A DNA stretch of 64,000 bases from Geomonas azotofigens (GTDB lineage Bacteria > Desulfobacterota > Desulfuromonadia > Geobacterales > Geobacteraceae). Where the stretch lies: positions 124,001 to 188,000 of the forward strand of contig NZ_JAHLME010000007.1 in assembly GCF_018919395.1 (NCBI RefSeq). Direction: 5' to 3'. How positions within the stretch are numbered: position 1 is the first letter of the stretch; each line of letters begins with the position of its first letter. The notes beneath the pieces were generated by a model, which was given only the letters and a program-made list of their open reading frames with translations, searched no databases and was not told the DNA's origin. Positions 27,023-35,741 of the stretch are shown here, in pieces. The translations under genes were made by a program, and so were the position numbers.

Positions 27023-28216
27023 TTATGCCAGCTGGCTGTTGCAGTAGGTGCAGACGTTGAGCCATTTCTGGATCGCCGTCGCCTGTTCTTCCCACTCCTT
27101 GCCGAGCCTCAGCTTCAGGAAGGTGGCGAACACCGAGTCGAAGAGCTGGGTCCCTTTCTCGAGCAGCAGCATCCTCTCGAAGAAGACCGCCTCCCGCTCC
27201 ATCGCCTCGTCCACCGTGCTGTCCTTCTCAAGTTGCACCGCGGGGGACTTGAAGGAGGCGAAATGGAACAGCTCACCCTTCAAGGTCAGCTTGTAGTGGT
27301 CGTCGCCCGCCTCCATGTGCAGCGTGGCCTCGGTGATCTGCTTCTTGTTCAAGAGCGCGCTTCTGACCTCGTTGAAGTGATCCTGGGGGCCTGCCACCGT
27401 GATCTTCTGGGCGCCGTTCTCGCCGGAACCAAGCAGCACCACGCGGTCGTCCAGGTAGGCCACGAACGGCTCCTTGGCGAGCAGCACGCCCGGCTGGTTG
27501 ACGCTGTACTCGGAGGACTCGTTCATGGTCTGGTACATGAGCCAGAGCATGAAGTCGGTGCCGAGCCACTGGTTCTCCTTGATCAACTCGAGGTAGTTGT
27601 CGCCGCCGGCCTTGTTGGCCTGCGCCAGCAGCACCTTGTTCCCCTCGTCCAGAACGCTCTCGGCCCGGGCGTAGGGATGGAAGGCGGAGACCCTGAGCCC
27701 CTCGAAGGTCTTCTTGAACATGTCCTCGAAGAGTTCGATGACCTTCGGGGATAGCGAGCTGAAGGTGAGGATGCCGGTCTTGGTGTCCCAGACCGCGTCG
27801 TAGGTGGCCGGGGTGGGGAGGGTCTGCGACAGGAGCATCGCGTGCACCGCCTCCTTGAGGTCCTCCCTCTTCTGCTTGGGCACCTTGGCGAAACCGGGAT
27901 TCTCCGCCAGGAACTCCTCCTTGGCCTTCTCGAGGTGCGCCTTCAGCACCGCCGAGGGGACGGCGCGCTTGTCGCGGCGCAGCGTGAACATCAAGTAGTG
28001 TTCGCGGCAGCAGGCCGCGGGGGAGTCGAAGTCGGCTATTCTGGAGTCGTCCAGGTGCACCCAGCCGACCGACATTTCCTCGGTCCCCTGGTCGATCGGG
28101 TTGAACCTGTTCGCCGCCAGCTGTTTGGTGATCCAGGCGTAAAGTTCTTCCTGCGGCGGGAGATCCCCCTGGACCTTGAAGTGGCAGACGCTTACTGTGT
28201 TGGCGAGGATGCCCAT
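27023..28216 (-). CDS. rdgC: RdgC-like recombination-associated protein (397 aa)
   Basis: The protein follows the RdgC layout: an early VGWVHLDD segment, a Lys-rich helix with KVPKQKREDLKEAVHAMLL, and a Trp-Asp pair in DAVWDTKTGILTFSS. RdgC of E. coli is a ring-shaped DNA-binding protein that limits RecA action. This one is longer (about 397 against 303), with extra sequence in the C-terminal half, and it ends with CTYCNSQLA. The start at 28216 has AAGGAG 8-9 bases upstream; a longer frame to 28297 does not. The assignment is by sequence pattern and not fully certain. Confidence 0.72.
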   Translation of the reverse strand: MGILANTVSVCHFKVQGDLPPQEELYAWITKQLAANRFNPIDQGTEEMSVGWVHLDDSRIADFDSPAACCREHYLMFTLRRDKRAVPSAVLKAHLEKAKEEFLAENPGFAKVPKQKREDLKEAVHAMLLSQTLPTPATYDAVWDTKTGILTFSSLSPKVIELFEDMFKKTFEGLRVSAFHPYARAESVLDEGNKVLLAQANKAGGDNYLELIKENQWLGTDFMLWLMYQTMNESSEYSVNQPGVLLAKEPFVAYLDDRVVLLGSGENGAQKITVAGPQDHFNEVRSALLNKKQITEATLHMEAGDDHYKLTLKGELFHFASFKSPAVQLEKDSTVDEAMEREAVFFERMLLLEKGTQLFDSVFATFLKLRLGKEWEEQATAIQKWLNVCTYCNSQLA

Positions 28217-28315
28217 CGATGATTCTCCTTCACTTTGCTTTTCTTGTCCCGCGCGAACGGGGACAGCATGGATACACCTTTTGCCCTTGGGGGGCAAGTT
28301 AAAAAGGCCAAAGAG

Positions 28316-28432
28316 CCAAAACCATTGGCCACGGAGAAAGTCCGAGAAAATCGGAGAACACCTTAAAGGCTTTTGAAGGTAAAGCCTGAGTCTTTTGAAT
28401 TTGCCCGCAAGCCGTGGCCAACGGTTTGGTTT
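28316..28432. repeat. Inverted-repeat (MITE-like) element, copy A
   Basis: The left end reads AAAACCATTGGCCACGGAGAA and the right end, reversed, AAACCGTTGGCCACGG, giving 16-bp inverted ends with one mismatch. The element is about 117 bp and codes for nothing. It abuts the TAA stop of the cytochrome gene. A second copy lies at 34423-34557; they share the ends and the adjoining 'tccgagaa..tcggaga' stretch. Confidence 0.8.
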
Positions 28433-29701
28433 TTACCTCATTTTCTCCAGCACCTTCGCCTTCGCCTTCGCGTATTCCTCTTCGCTCAGCGCGCCTCTAT
28501 CGAACTTGTTCTTCAGCACCTTCAACTCGTCCTCGGCACCGGGGGCGGCCGCCTTGGTCTCCCCCTTCTTCCCCCGCTCCTTGAGCCGGCTCGCCTCCCC
28601 CTTGATGTCCACGAGGTCCATCTTCAGCTCGGCGTTGCCGTACCAGTGGGTGTAGGCCGGATTCTGGTGATAGGCCCCCTTGACGGTCCGGGCGTAGTCG
28701 TACTTCTTCATCTTGAAGAAGAGCCGCTCGATGTGCGAGGTGTCCTCGTAGAGCATCTGGCTGTCGGTCACCAGGCGCGGCCCGCTCAGCGGGTGGGGCG
28801 GTCGGTTTTCCGGCATCGGGTCGAGGAGCCCCCGGTCGTTCAGGTCCCAGATGACGTGCTCCGCCTCCTTCAGGATGGCGAGGCTCTGGCCGCGCACCTG
28901 GTCGCCGCGCTCGAGCTCCCTCTTCGCGAAGGAGGGGGCGTGGCAGTCGCTGCAGATCCTGACCATGTCGGCCCGGGCCGGTTCGGCCTTGGCGGCGGGG
29001 TAGGGGACCCCTCCGGAGTTCATGGTGACGCCGATGGATACGTTGTGGGTCCCCTTGGGCATGTGACAGGTCTGGCAGTCGGGCCCGGTCTTTCTGCCGG
29101 TGCTCGCGTTCAGCGTGCCGTGCAGCGAGGTCTGCCACATCTCCCACTGCGGGTGGTCGGGACCCATGTGGCACTTGGCGCAGGAGTTGGGATCGCGCAC
29201 GATCTTCAGGTCGGTCATGTGCTTTGAGTGGCAGGAGTCGCAGGCGTCCTCGACGCTGTGACAGTAATTGCAGCCGATCTCCCCCATCTCCGGCGACTGC
29301 TTCAGGAACCGGGCGCACTGCACCTCGGAGCGCGGGATCTCGTCCCCTTTCTCGTGGCAGAACCGGCACTCTCCCTCCTTGCGGTTGGGAAGGTTCCTGG
29401 TGCAGCCCCACCCGGAGTGCAGCCCCATGCCGTGACGGCTGGCGCGGTGCTCCTGGTAAGCCTTCTGGTGGCAGGGGCCGCATACCTTCATGCCGACCTT
29501 GGCCTCGCCCTTCACGATCTTGTCGTGGTCGCTGCCGTGGCACTTCTCGCAGCCGACTCCGGCCCTGGCGTGGGCGCTTCCCTGCCATTGCGCCACCGCC
29601 GCGGGGGTCTTCTCGGCGTGACAGGGAAGGCATGGTTCGGCGGCGTGAGCGGCCAGCGGCACCAGACAGAAAAAGGCTGCGGCAAAGATCGCTTTCATCA
29701 T
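28433..29701 (-). CDS. Exported nonaheme c-type cytochrome with C-terminal SHOCT-like tail (422 aa)
   Basis: A signal peptide (residues 1-21, ending AAHAA) is followed by nine CXXCH heme motifs: CLPCH, CEKCH, CGPCH, CRFCH, CNYCH, CDSCH, CAKCH, CQTCH and CSDCH, all in the first 60% of the protein. The segments CAKCHMGPDHPQWE and CQTCHMPKGTHN resemble the hydroxylamine oxidoreductase-like multiheme superfamily. It would act in the periplasm or outside the cell; the substrate is unknown. After a Lys/Gly/Ala linker the last 33 residues match the SHOCT domain (DRGALSEEEYAKAKAKVLEK), which is rare on cytochromes. Its ATG overlaps the TGA of the lipoprotein gene (ATGATGA), with AAGGAG 8 bases before. 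Confidence 0.92.
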   Translation of the reverse strand: MMKAIFAAAFFCLVPLAAHAAEPCLPCHAEKTPAAVAQWQGSAHARAGVGCEKCHGSDHDKIVKGEAKVGMKVCGPCHQKAYQEHRASRHGMGLHSGWGCTRNLPNRKEGECRFCHEKGDEIPRSEVQCARFLKQSPEMGEIGCNYCHSVEDACDSCHSKHMTDLKIVRDPNSCAKCHMGPDHPQWEMWQTSLHGTLNASTGRKTGPDCQTCHMPKGTHNVSIGVTMNSGGVPYPAAKAEPARADMVRICSDCHAPSFAKRELERGDQVRGQSLAILKEAEHVIWDLNDRGLLDPMPENRPPHPLSGPRLVTDSQMLYEDTSHIERLFFKMKKYDYARTVKGAYHQNPAYTHWYGNAELKMDLVDIKGEASRLKERGKKGETKAAAPGAEDELKVLKNKFDRGALSEEEYAKAKAKVLEKMR

Positions 29702-30825
29702 CGCGCCGGCTCCTTCGGTTCCAGTTCCTTGCGGTACTCCTGCTCCGTGATCAGCCCCTGGCTGCGGAGCCTGCGCAGTTTGAGCACCCGCTCCAGGTCT
29801 GGGCGCAGCGCCGCCGGCGCACCGTCGTCAAGCCCGGAGACGTGGAACAGGTTCCCTCGGTAGCTCAGCACCAGCCCGGAACCGTCGGGCAGGAAGCTCC
29901 CCCTGGCGTCGGGGGGGACGGAAGCGATCTCCTTCCCCTTCCGGTACAGGTGGCCGTCCAGTAACAGGTAGGTGCCGGAAGGTGAGGCCGCCGGATTGAT
30001 GGCCGGGCTCCCCCAGGTTTCCAGCTCCTTTCCTTCCGGCAGCGACACCCTGCGGGTCGCTTCAACCCCCTGGGCGAAAACCAGGGATTCCCCGTCCGGT
30101 GTGTAAAAGACCTTCCCCGCCCCAAGCGGCACCTGCCCCACCTCGTAGCCGCCGCCGGTGTCCAGGTTGCGTACCAGCACCTTCAGGTACGGCGCGAAAA
30201 GGGGCGGATCCTTGAGCGAGGTGAAGGCGATTTCGTCCCGGTAGGGCGAGACCGCGATGTGGAGCTGGTCGTAAAGCACATCTTCGGGCAGGCTCGCCAC
30301 CTGCGGACGCAAGGTGATATCGATTATGGTGCTGTCGACCGGCGTGCTTTTGCCGTCCCACTGGAGCAGATGGGTCGCCATCTGCGAGCCGAAGCTGAAC
30401 TTGGTGATCTTGAGCACCCCGGCCAGCAGCTCATTCTCTGAGCGCCAGGCGACCGAGGTGACCTTGCCGGTGACCCTCGTTTCACCGAGCGTCTTGCCCT
30501 CCAGGTCGACGATCCGCAGCAGCGTCGCGTTCTGCACGGGAAGCACCAGCGCCACCTTCTCGCCGCCTGGGGAAAAGCTGATCGCGGTGGCCGGCCGGTC
30601 GGCAAGCCTCACCTTCCGACCCTGCTTGTCGGTGAGTTCCACCGCACCTTGCGCCACCGCCGCCACGGCTCCTTTGGTGCCGGCTTGGAACGGGGCGCCG
30701 ACGTCGGAGCGTCCGGCTGGTTTGACCTGGAACCCGGCCGGTAGCTGTGCCGGCAGCGTCGCGGCACAGCCGGCGAGGGAGAAAAGCATAACGACCGCGG
30801 ATAAAGTCAGCAGAATATTCTTCAT
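29698..30825 (-). CDS. Lipoprotein with beta-propeller-like body and SHOCT-like tail (375 aa)
   Basis: The first 18 residues form a lipoprotein signal with lipobox LAGC. The body has repeated strands typical of WD40/TolB-like propellers, for example ATAISFSPGGEKVALVLP, VTSVAWRSENELLAG and HIAVSPYRDEIAFTS. The end, LRRLRSQGLITEQEYRKEL, matches the SHOCT pattern, as does the tail of the coupled cytochrome. No function is known. The start at 30825 is fixed by AGGAGG. The shared SHOCT tails and translational coupling suggest that the two proteins work at the same site on the membrane. Confidence 0.8.
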   Translation of the reverse strand: MKNILLTLSAVVMLFSLAGCAATLPAQLPAGFQVKPAGRSDVGAPFQAGTKGAVAAVAQGAVELTDKQGRKVRLADRPATAISFSPGGEKVALVLPVQNATLLRIVDLEGKTLGETRVTGKVTSVAWRSENELLAGVLKITKFSFGSQMATHLLQWDGKSTPVDSTIIDITLRPQVASLPEDVLYDQLHIAVSPYRDEIAFTSLKDPPLFAPYLKVLVRNLDTGGGYEVGQVPLGAGKVFYTPDGESLVFAQGVEATRRVSLPEGKELETWGSPAINPAASPSGTYLLLDGHLYRKGKEIASVPPDARGSFLPDGSGLVLSYRGNLFHVSGLDDGAPAALRPDLERVLKLRRLRSQGLITEQEYRKELEPKEPAR

Positions 30826-30988
30826 GACGCCTCCTGATTTGAGCGACGCCAGTGTACTCAATTTGCCACGTCAAAACAACCTGGAACAGGGTGCCCGGAC
30901 CGAGTTGAGCCGTATACCGGATCCGCTGCTCCAGCACGCGGGTGATGTGGTAGAATCGCACCATTGTCTTTGTCTAAGGAGGATCTCG

Positions 30989-31270
30989 ATGCACGTCGCC
31001 TTGCTGCGGATGAGACTGCTGCTGCCAAGCCGCACCCTCAAGGAGAAGAGGGCCATCGTGAAGAGCGTGCTGGCGCGTGCGCGTAACCGGTTCAACGTCG
31101 CCTGTTCCGAGAGCGCCCTCAACGACCAACCCGCCGACGCCGAGCTCTGCTTCGTAACCGTCGCCCCGAGCGCCACCCGCGCCCGTCAGCTCTTGCAGGA
31201 ACTGGAGTACTGGCTGGTGTCCGAGCGGCCGGACCTGCAGATCGTGGACCTGCTGGTCGAAGAGCTGTAG
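30989..31270 (+). CDS. DUF503 family protein (93 aa)
   Basis: This small protein fits DUF503 (YlxP-like): it starts MHVALLRMRLLLPSRTLKEK, with RNRFNVACSE and a C-terminal amphipathic strand. Members are often found near rbfA/infB, but here the gene is alone. The frame is open far upstream; the ATG at 30989 is chosen because AAGGAGG lies 7 bases before it. Function is unknown. Confidence 0.9.
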   Translation: MHVALLRMRLLLPSRTLKEKRAIVKSVLARARNRFNVACSESALNDQPADAELCFVTVAPSATRARQLLQELEYWLVSERPDLQIVDLLVEEL

Positions 31271-31347
31271 CCGCATTGTGGCTTCCCACCCATCAGAAAA
31301 TGTGTTAGCTTCCGCTTCTATGAATCCGTTAATCGGGGTGACCGGGC

Positions 31348-32565
31348 ATGGCGCAAGATGACTTGAACAGACTTACCATCGACAAACAACGCTCCACCCC
31401 CGCCGCCGGCGCCCCGAGAGGGCGGCGCAAGCAGGTGGTGGCGGCGCTGGTGCTCCTGGCCCTGGTGCTGGGGATCTGGATCGCGGCGACCAGGCGCAGC
31501 GTCGAGGTGGATGTGGCCACCGTTTCCCTGGTCTATCCGTCGCAGACCATCTCGCTGCTCAACGCAAGCGGCTACGTGGTGGCCCAGAGAAAGGCGGCGG
31601 TCTCCTCCAAGGCGACCGGCAGGCTGGAATGGCTCGGCGTGGAGGAGGGGAGCGTGGTGCGCGAGGGGCAGTTGCTGGCCCGCCTGGAGAACCGCGACGT
31701 GGCCGCCCAAAAAGGGCAGGCGTCGGCGACCCTTTCCGCCGCGCGCGACAACCTGGAGCAGGCCAAGGTGGAGCGGACCGACGCCGGCCGCGCCCTCTCC
31801 CGCGCCAAGGAACTGATCGGGCAGGGGATCATCGCCCAGGCCGATTACGACACCGCCGAGGCCCGCTACCAGCGCGCGGCGGCCGCGGTGGCCGCGGCCC
31901 AGGCCAACATAAACGGCGCCCAAAGCGCCCTGAGCGGAGCCGAGGCCTCCCTCGACTACACCCTGATCCGCGCCCCCTTCGACGGCGTGGTGCTCACCAA
32001 GAACGCCGACGTCGGCGACATCGTCTCGCCGCTGGCCGCCGCCGCCAACGCCAAGGCCGCCGTGGTCACCATGGCCGACATGGGCTCGCTTCAGGTGGAG
32101 GCCGACGTCTCCGAGGCGAACCTTGCCAAGGTCAAGGTGGGGCAGCCCTGCGAGATCCTGCTCGACGCCCTCCCCGATGTCCGTTTCCGCGGCGCGCTCT
32201 ACACCATCGTCCCCACCGCCGACCGCAGCAAGGGGAGCGTCATGGTCAAGGTCCGCTTCCTGGACAAGGACCGGCGCATCCTCCCGGAGATGAGCGCCAA
32301 GGTCGCCTTCCTTGAGCGCGAGCTGAGGCAGGGGGAGGGAACCCCCCTGGTCGGCCTGCCGCCCGCAGCGGTCGTGCACCGCGACGGCAAGGATTACGTC
32401 TTCAAGGTGGTCAAGGACCGGGCCGAACTGACCCCGGTGGTGCTTGGGGGCAAGCTCGGCGACCTGGTGCAGGTCCGCTCCGGCATCAAGGCGGGCGAGC
32501 GCGTCGCCACCAAGCCCCTGGACCGGTTGCACGACGGCAGCCGCGTCAAGACGGCGGAAAAGTGA
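31348..32565 (+). CDS. Periplasmic adaptor (HlyD/MacA-like membrane fusion protein, 405 aa)
   Basis: One transmembrane segment (about residues 31-50, VVAALVLLALVLGIWIAA) anchors the protein in the inner membrane. The periplasmic part has the biotinyl-lipoyl-like halves around a coiled-coil hairpin (about 115-205, rich in Ala, Gln and Glu) and beta-barrel domains (SLDYTLIRAPFDGVVL, VVTMADMGSLQVEADV). It links an inner-membrane ABC exporter to the outer membrane. Its TGA overlaps the start region of the ATPase gene, so the operon is adaptor-ATPase-permease-permease. No outer-membrane channel gene is near. Confidence 0.93.
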   Translation: MAQDDLNRLTIDKQRSTPAAGAPRGRRKQVVAALVLLALVLGIWIAATRRSVEVDVATVSLVYPSQTISLLNASGYVVAQRKAAVSSKATGRLEWLGVEEGSVVREGQLLARLENRDVAAQKGQASATLSAARDNLEQAKVERTDAGRALSRAKELIGQGIIAQADYDTAEARYQRAAAAVAAAQANINGAQSALSGAEASLDYTLIRAPFDGVVLTKNADVGDIVSPLAAAANAKAAVVTMADMGSLQVEADVSEANLAKVKVGQPCEILLDALPDVRFRGALYTIVPTADRSKGSVMVKVRFLDKDRRILPEMSAKVAFLERELRQGEGTPLVGLPPAAVVHRDGKDYVFKVVKDRAELTPVVLGGKLGDLVQVRSGIKAGERVATKPLDRLHDGSRVKTAEK

Positions 32566-32567
32566 TC

Positions 32568-33257
32568 ATGGCCGAAGTCAGCGAGCCCATCGTCCGGATC
32601 AGGAACCTCTCCAAGGCATACCGCCGCGGAACCCAGGTGATCCCCGTCCTCACCGGCATCAACTTCGACATCGCCCGGGGCGAGTTCGTCGCCCTGATGG
32701 GCCCCTCCGGTTCCGGCAAGAGCACCCTCTTGAATCTCATCGCGGGGATCGACAGCGCCGATCAAGGGTCGATCCAGATCGGCGACGTCGAGATCACTCG
32801 CCTTGGCGAAAGCGAACTCGCCCGCTGGCGCGCCGGCAGCGTCGGCTTCATCTTCCAGTTCTACAACCTGATCCCGGTCCTGACCGCCTACGAGAACGTG
32901 GAGCTCCCCCTGCTCTTGACCCACCTGAGCCGGCGCGAGCGCCATGAGCACGTGGAGGCGGTACTGAACGTGGTGGGGCTCGCCGACCGGATGGACCACT
33001 ATCCCTCCCAGCTTTCCGGAGGCCAGCAGCAGCGGGTCGCCATCGCCCGCGCCATCGTCACCGACCCGGAGATCCTGGTGGCGGACGAGCCGACCGGCGA
33101 CCTGGACCGTGTCTCCGCCGAGGAGATCCTGCTGCTCATGGACCGCCTGGTGCATGAGTTCGGCAAGACCGTGATCATGGTCACCCACGACCCGCGTGCC
33201 GCCGAGAAGGCCCACCTGATACGGCACCTGGAAAAGGGTGAGCTGAGCGTGACCTAG
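32568..33257 (+). CDS. ABC transporter ATPase, MacB/LolD type
   Basis: This 229-residue cytoplasmic ATPase has Walker [11 protein letters not shown]-loop [20 protein letters not shown], signature [14 protein letters not shown] and Walker [13 protein letters not shown]. The FQFYNLIP...NVELP region is typical of the MacB/LolD family that serves FtsX-like permeases. I use the ATG at 32568; a GTG at 32562 overlaps the upstream TGA and is an alternative. The permease gene starts directly after its TAG. Confidence 0.95.
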   Translation: MAEVSEPIVRIRNLSKAYRRGTQVIPVLTGINFDIARGEFVALMGPSGSGKSTLLNLIAGIDSADQGSIQIGDVEITRLGESELARWRAGSVGFIFQFYNLIPVLTAYENVELPLLLTHLSRRERHEHVEAVLNVVGLADRMDHYPSQLSGGQQQRVAIARAIVTDPEILVADEPTGDLDRVSAEEILLLMDRLVHEFGKTVIMVTHDPRAAEKAHLIRHLEKGELSVT

Positions 33258-34424
33258 ATGGGCATCCCCTATTCCTACAGCTTCCGCAACCTCTGGACCC
33301 GGCGGCTCACCACGGTGCTCACCGCGAGCGGCATGGCCCTGGTCGTCTTCGTCTTCGCCGCCACCTTGATGCTCACCGAGGGGCTGCAAAAGACCCTGGT
33401 GCAGACCGGCTCTTCCGATAACGTGGTCCTGCTCCGGAAATCGTCCAATTCCGAGGTGCAAAGCGCGGTGGAGAGGGACCAGGCCTCGCTTTTGGAGAGC
33501 CAGCCCGAGATAGCCGTGGGGGCGGACGGGGAGCCCCTGCTCGCCAAGGAGCTGGTGGTCCTGATCAATCTGAAAAAGCGGGTGGGGGACAAGCCCTCCA
33601 ACGTCATCATCCGCGGCATCGACGCCGCCTCGTTGAAGCTGCGCCCCGCGGTCCGGCTCAAGGAGGGGCGCATGCCCCGGCCCGGTTCCGCCGAGGTCGT
33701 GGCCGGAGAGAGCGTGTCGCGCCGCTTCAAGGGGTGCGGGCTGGGCGAGACCCTGCGTTTCGGGATGCGCGACTGGCGCGTGGTCGGCGTCTTCGATGCC
33801 GGGTCCACCGGGTTCTCCTCCGAGATCTGGGGCGACCGCGACCAGATGATGCAGGCGTTCAGGAGGCCGGTCTACTCCTCGATAATCTTCCGGTTGCGTG
33901 ATACCACCGCCTTCGACGCCTACAAGGCGCGGGTGGAGGGTGATCCCCGGCTCACCGTCGAGGCGAAGCGCGAGACCCAGTACTACCTGGACCAGTCCGA
34001 GGCAATGGCCAAGTTCTTGCGCATCCTGGGGCTGGTGCTCACCGTCATCTTCTCCATCGGCGCCGTGATCGGGGCCACCATCACCATGTACGCCGCCGTC
34101 GCCAACCGGGTCACCGAGATCGGGACGCTGCGTGCCCTGGGGTTCCCGAGGAAGAGCATCCTGGCCGCCTTCATCATCGAGGCGCTGCTGCTCGGGCTGT
34201 GCGGGGGGATTCTCGGCGTCTGCGCCGCGTCGTTCATGCAGCTCATCACCATTTCCACCATGAACTGGGCCTCCTTTTCCGAACTGGCCTTTTCGTTCAC
34301 CCTCAACTTCAGCATCATTTGGAAGTCGCTGCTCTTTTCCGTCGTCATGGGGTTCGTGGGCGGCGCGCTCCCGGCGTTGCGCGCCTCGCGCATGAATATA
34401 GTCGAGGCCCTCCGGGCCACGTAA
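33258..34424 (+). CDS. ABC permease, FtsX/MacB type (388 aa)
   Basis: The protein has one N-terminal transmembrane helix (about 20-42), a large periplasmic domain (about 45-250), and three C-terminal helices (about 258-285, 305-335 and 350-372), the layout of MacB/FtsX permeases. The GTLRALGFPRKSILAAF segment is the usual cytoplasmic coupling region. The ATG follows the ATPase stop codon without a gap. The TAA stop is the beginning of the inverted-repeat element copy B. Substrate is unknown; lipoprotein release or export of a lipophilic compound is possible for this family. Confidence 0.92.
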   Translation: MGIPYSYSFRNLWTRRLTTVLTASGMALVVFVFAATLMLTEGLQKTLVQTGSSDNVVLLRKSSNSEVQSAVERDQASLLESQPEIAVGADGEPLLAKELVVLINLKKRVGDKPSNVIIRGIDAASLKLRPAVRLKEGRMPRPGSAEVVAGESVSRRFKGCGLGETLRFGMRDWRVVGVFDAGSTGFSSEIWGDRDQMMQAFRRPVYSSIIFRLRDTTAFDAYKARVEGDPRLTVEAKRETQYYLDQSEAMAKFLRILGLVLTVIFSIGAVIGATITMYAAVANRVTEIGTLRALGFPRKSILAAFIIEALLLGLCGGILGVCAASFMQLITISTMNWASFSELAFSFTLNFSIIWKSLLFSVVMGFVGGALPALRASRMNIVEALRAT

Positions 34425-34557
34425 AACCGTTAGCCACGGAGAAAATCCGAGAACTTCGGAGAGAACCTAACGTCTTTTGGGGGTACCCCAAAGTCTCTTG
34501 CTTTTGTTTTTGGTTTTCTCAGATTTCCTCAGACGTTCTCCGTGGCCAATGGTTTGG
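34423..34557. repeat. Inverted-repeat (MITE-like) element, copy B
   Basis: The left end AAAACCGTTAGCCACGGAGAA and the reversed right end CAAACCATTGGCCACGGAGAA are 21-bp inverted ends with about three mismatches. An inner palindrome tttgggggtaccccaaa sits near the middle. It fills the gap between the two permease genes and begins at the TAA stop of the first. Copy A is at 28316-28432. No coding capacity. Confidence 0.85.
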
Positions 34558-34574
34558 TCTTTTCCGAGGTTTTG

Positions 34575-35732
34575 ATGTTTTTTCTCAAATACATCCTCAG
34601 GAATCTCTTCCGGCACAAGCTCCGCTCGGTGCTCACCATCGTGGGGGTTGCCGTGGCGGTGCTCGCCTTCGGGCTTTTGCGCACCCTGGTGGGACTTTGG
34701 TACTCAGGCGCCGAGCACGCCTCGGACACGCGCCTGGTCACCCGCAACGCGATCTCGCTGGTCTTCCCGCTTCCCATCTCCTACCTGGACCGCATCCGCG
34801 GCGTCCCTGGCGTGACCTCGGTCTCCTACGGCAACTGGTTCGGCGCCTACTACAAGGAACAGAAGAACTTCTTCGCCAACTACGCCATCGAGCCGCGCGG
34901 CTACCTTGAGCTCTACCCGGAGCTCATGCTCTCGCCCAAGGAGAAGAACGACTTCTTCCTGGACCGCAAGGGGTGCATCGTCGGGGAGCGCCTGGCCAGG
35001 ACCTATGGCTGGAAGGTCGGCGACTTGATCACCTTGAAGGGGACCATCTACCCCGGCCAGTGGGAGTTCGTGCTGCGCGGCGTCTACCACGGCAAGGAAA
35101 AGGCGACCGAGGAGCGCATCCTCCTCTTCCACTGGAGCTACCTCAACGAGGCCATGCGCCAGACCGTCCCGCGCCGCGCCGACCAGGTCGGTTACTTCGT
35201 GGTGGGGGTGAAAAAGCCGGAACTCGCGCCCGAGGTGTCGCTGGCCATCGACTCCCTGTTCAAGAATTCGCTCGCGGAGACCCTGACGGAAACGGAGAAG
35301 GCGTTCCACATGAGCTTCGTCTCCATGACCGAGGCGATCATGGTCGCCATCCAGATCGTCTCCTACATGGTGATCGCCATCATCATGGTGGTGGCGGCCA
35401 ACACCATGGCCATGACGGCGAGGGAACGGATCGGGGAATACGCCACCTTGAAGACCCTGGGCTTCAAGGGGGGGCACCTGGGCGGGCTCATTTTCGGGGA
35501 GTCGGTGCTGATCTCCCTTTGCGGCGGTCTGGTCGGCGTGGCGGCCACCTTCCCGGCGGCCCACTGGATCGAGTTGGAACTGGCCCAGTACTTTCCCTAC
35601 TTCAGCGTTTCCAGCGAGACCATCCTGTTGGAGTTGGCCGCGGCCCTGTCGGTGGGTGTGGTCTCCGGGATCTTCCCCACCTGGCGCGGCGCCACCATCC
35701 GCATCGCCGACGGGTTGAAGCGTATTGGGTAG
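34575..35732 (+). CDS. Second ABC permease, FtsX/MacB type (385 aa)
   Basis: The layout is the same as in the first permease: one helix near the N-terminus (about 15-38), a periplasmic domain, and three helices at about 255-285, 305-335 and 350-375. TARERIGEYATLKTLGFKGG is the coupling segment. The start is the ATG at 34575 (MFFLKYILRN) behind CCGAGG; a longer frame to 34542 runs into the repeat element. With the first permease it could form a heterodimer served by one ATPase. The repeat element between the two permease genes may weaken read-through. Confidence 0.9.
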   Translation: MFFLKYILRNLFRHKLRSVLTIVGVAVAVLAFGLLRTLVGLWYSGAEHASDTRLVTRNAISLVFPLPISYLDRIRGVPGVTSVSYGNWFGAYYKEQKNFFANYAIEPRGYLELYPELMLSPKEKNDFFLDRKGCIVGERLARTYGWKVGDLITLKGTIYPGQWEFVLRGVYHGKEKATEERILLFHWSYLNEAMRQTVPRRADQVGYFVVGVKKPELAPEVSLAIDSLFKNSLAETLTETEKAFHMSFVSMTEAIMVAIQIVSYMVIAIIMVVAANTMAMTARERIGEYATLKTLGFKGGHLGGLIFGESVLISLCGGLVGVAATFPAAHWIELELAQYFPYFSVSSETILLELAAALSVGVVSGIFPTWRGATIRIADGLKRIG

Positions 35733-35741
35733 AGTTAGAGC

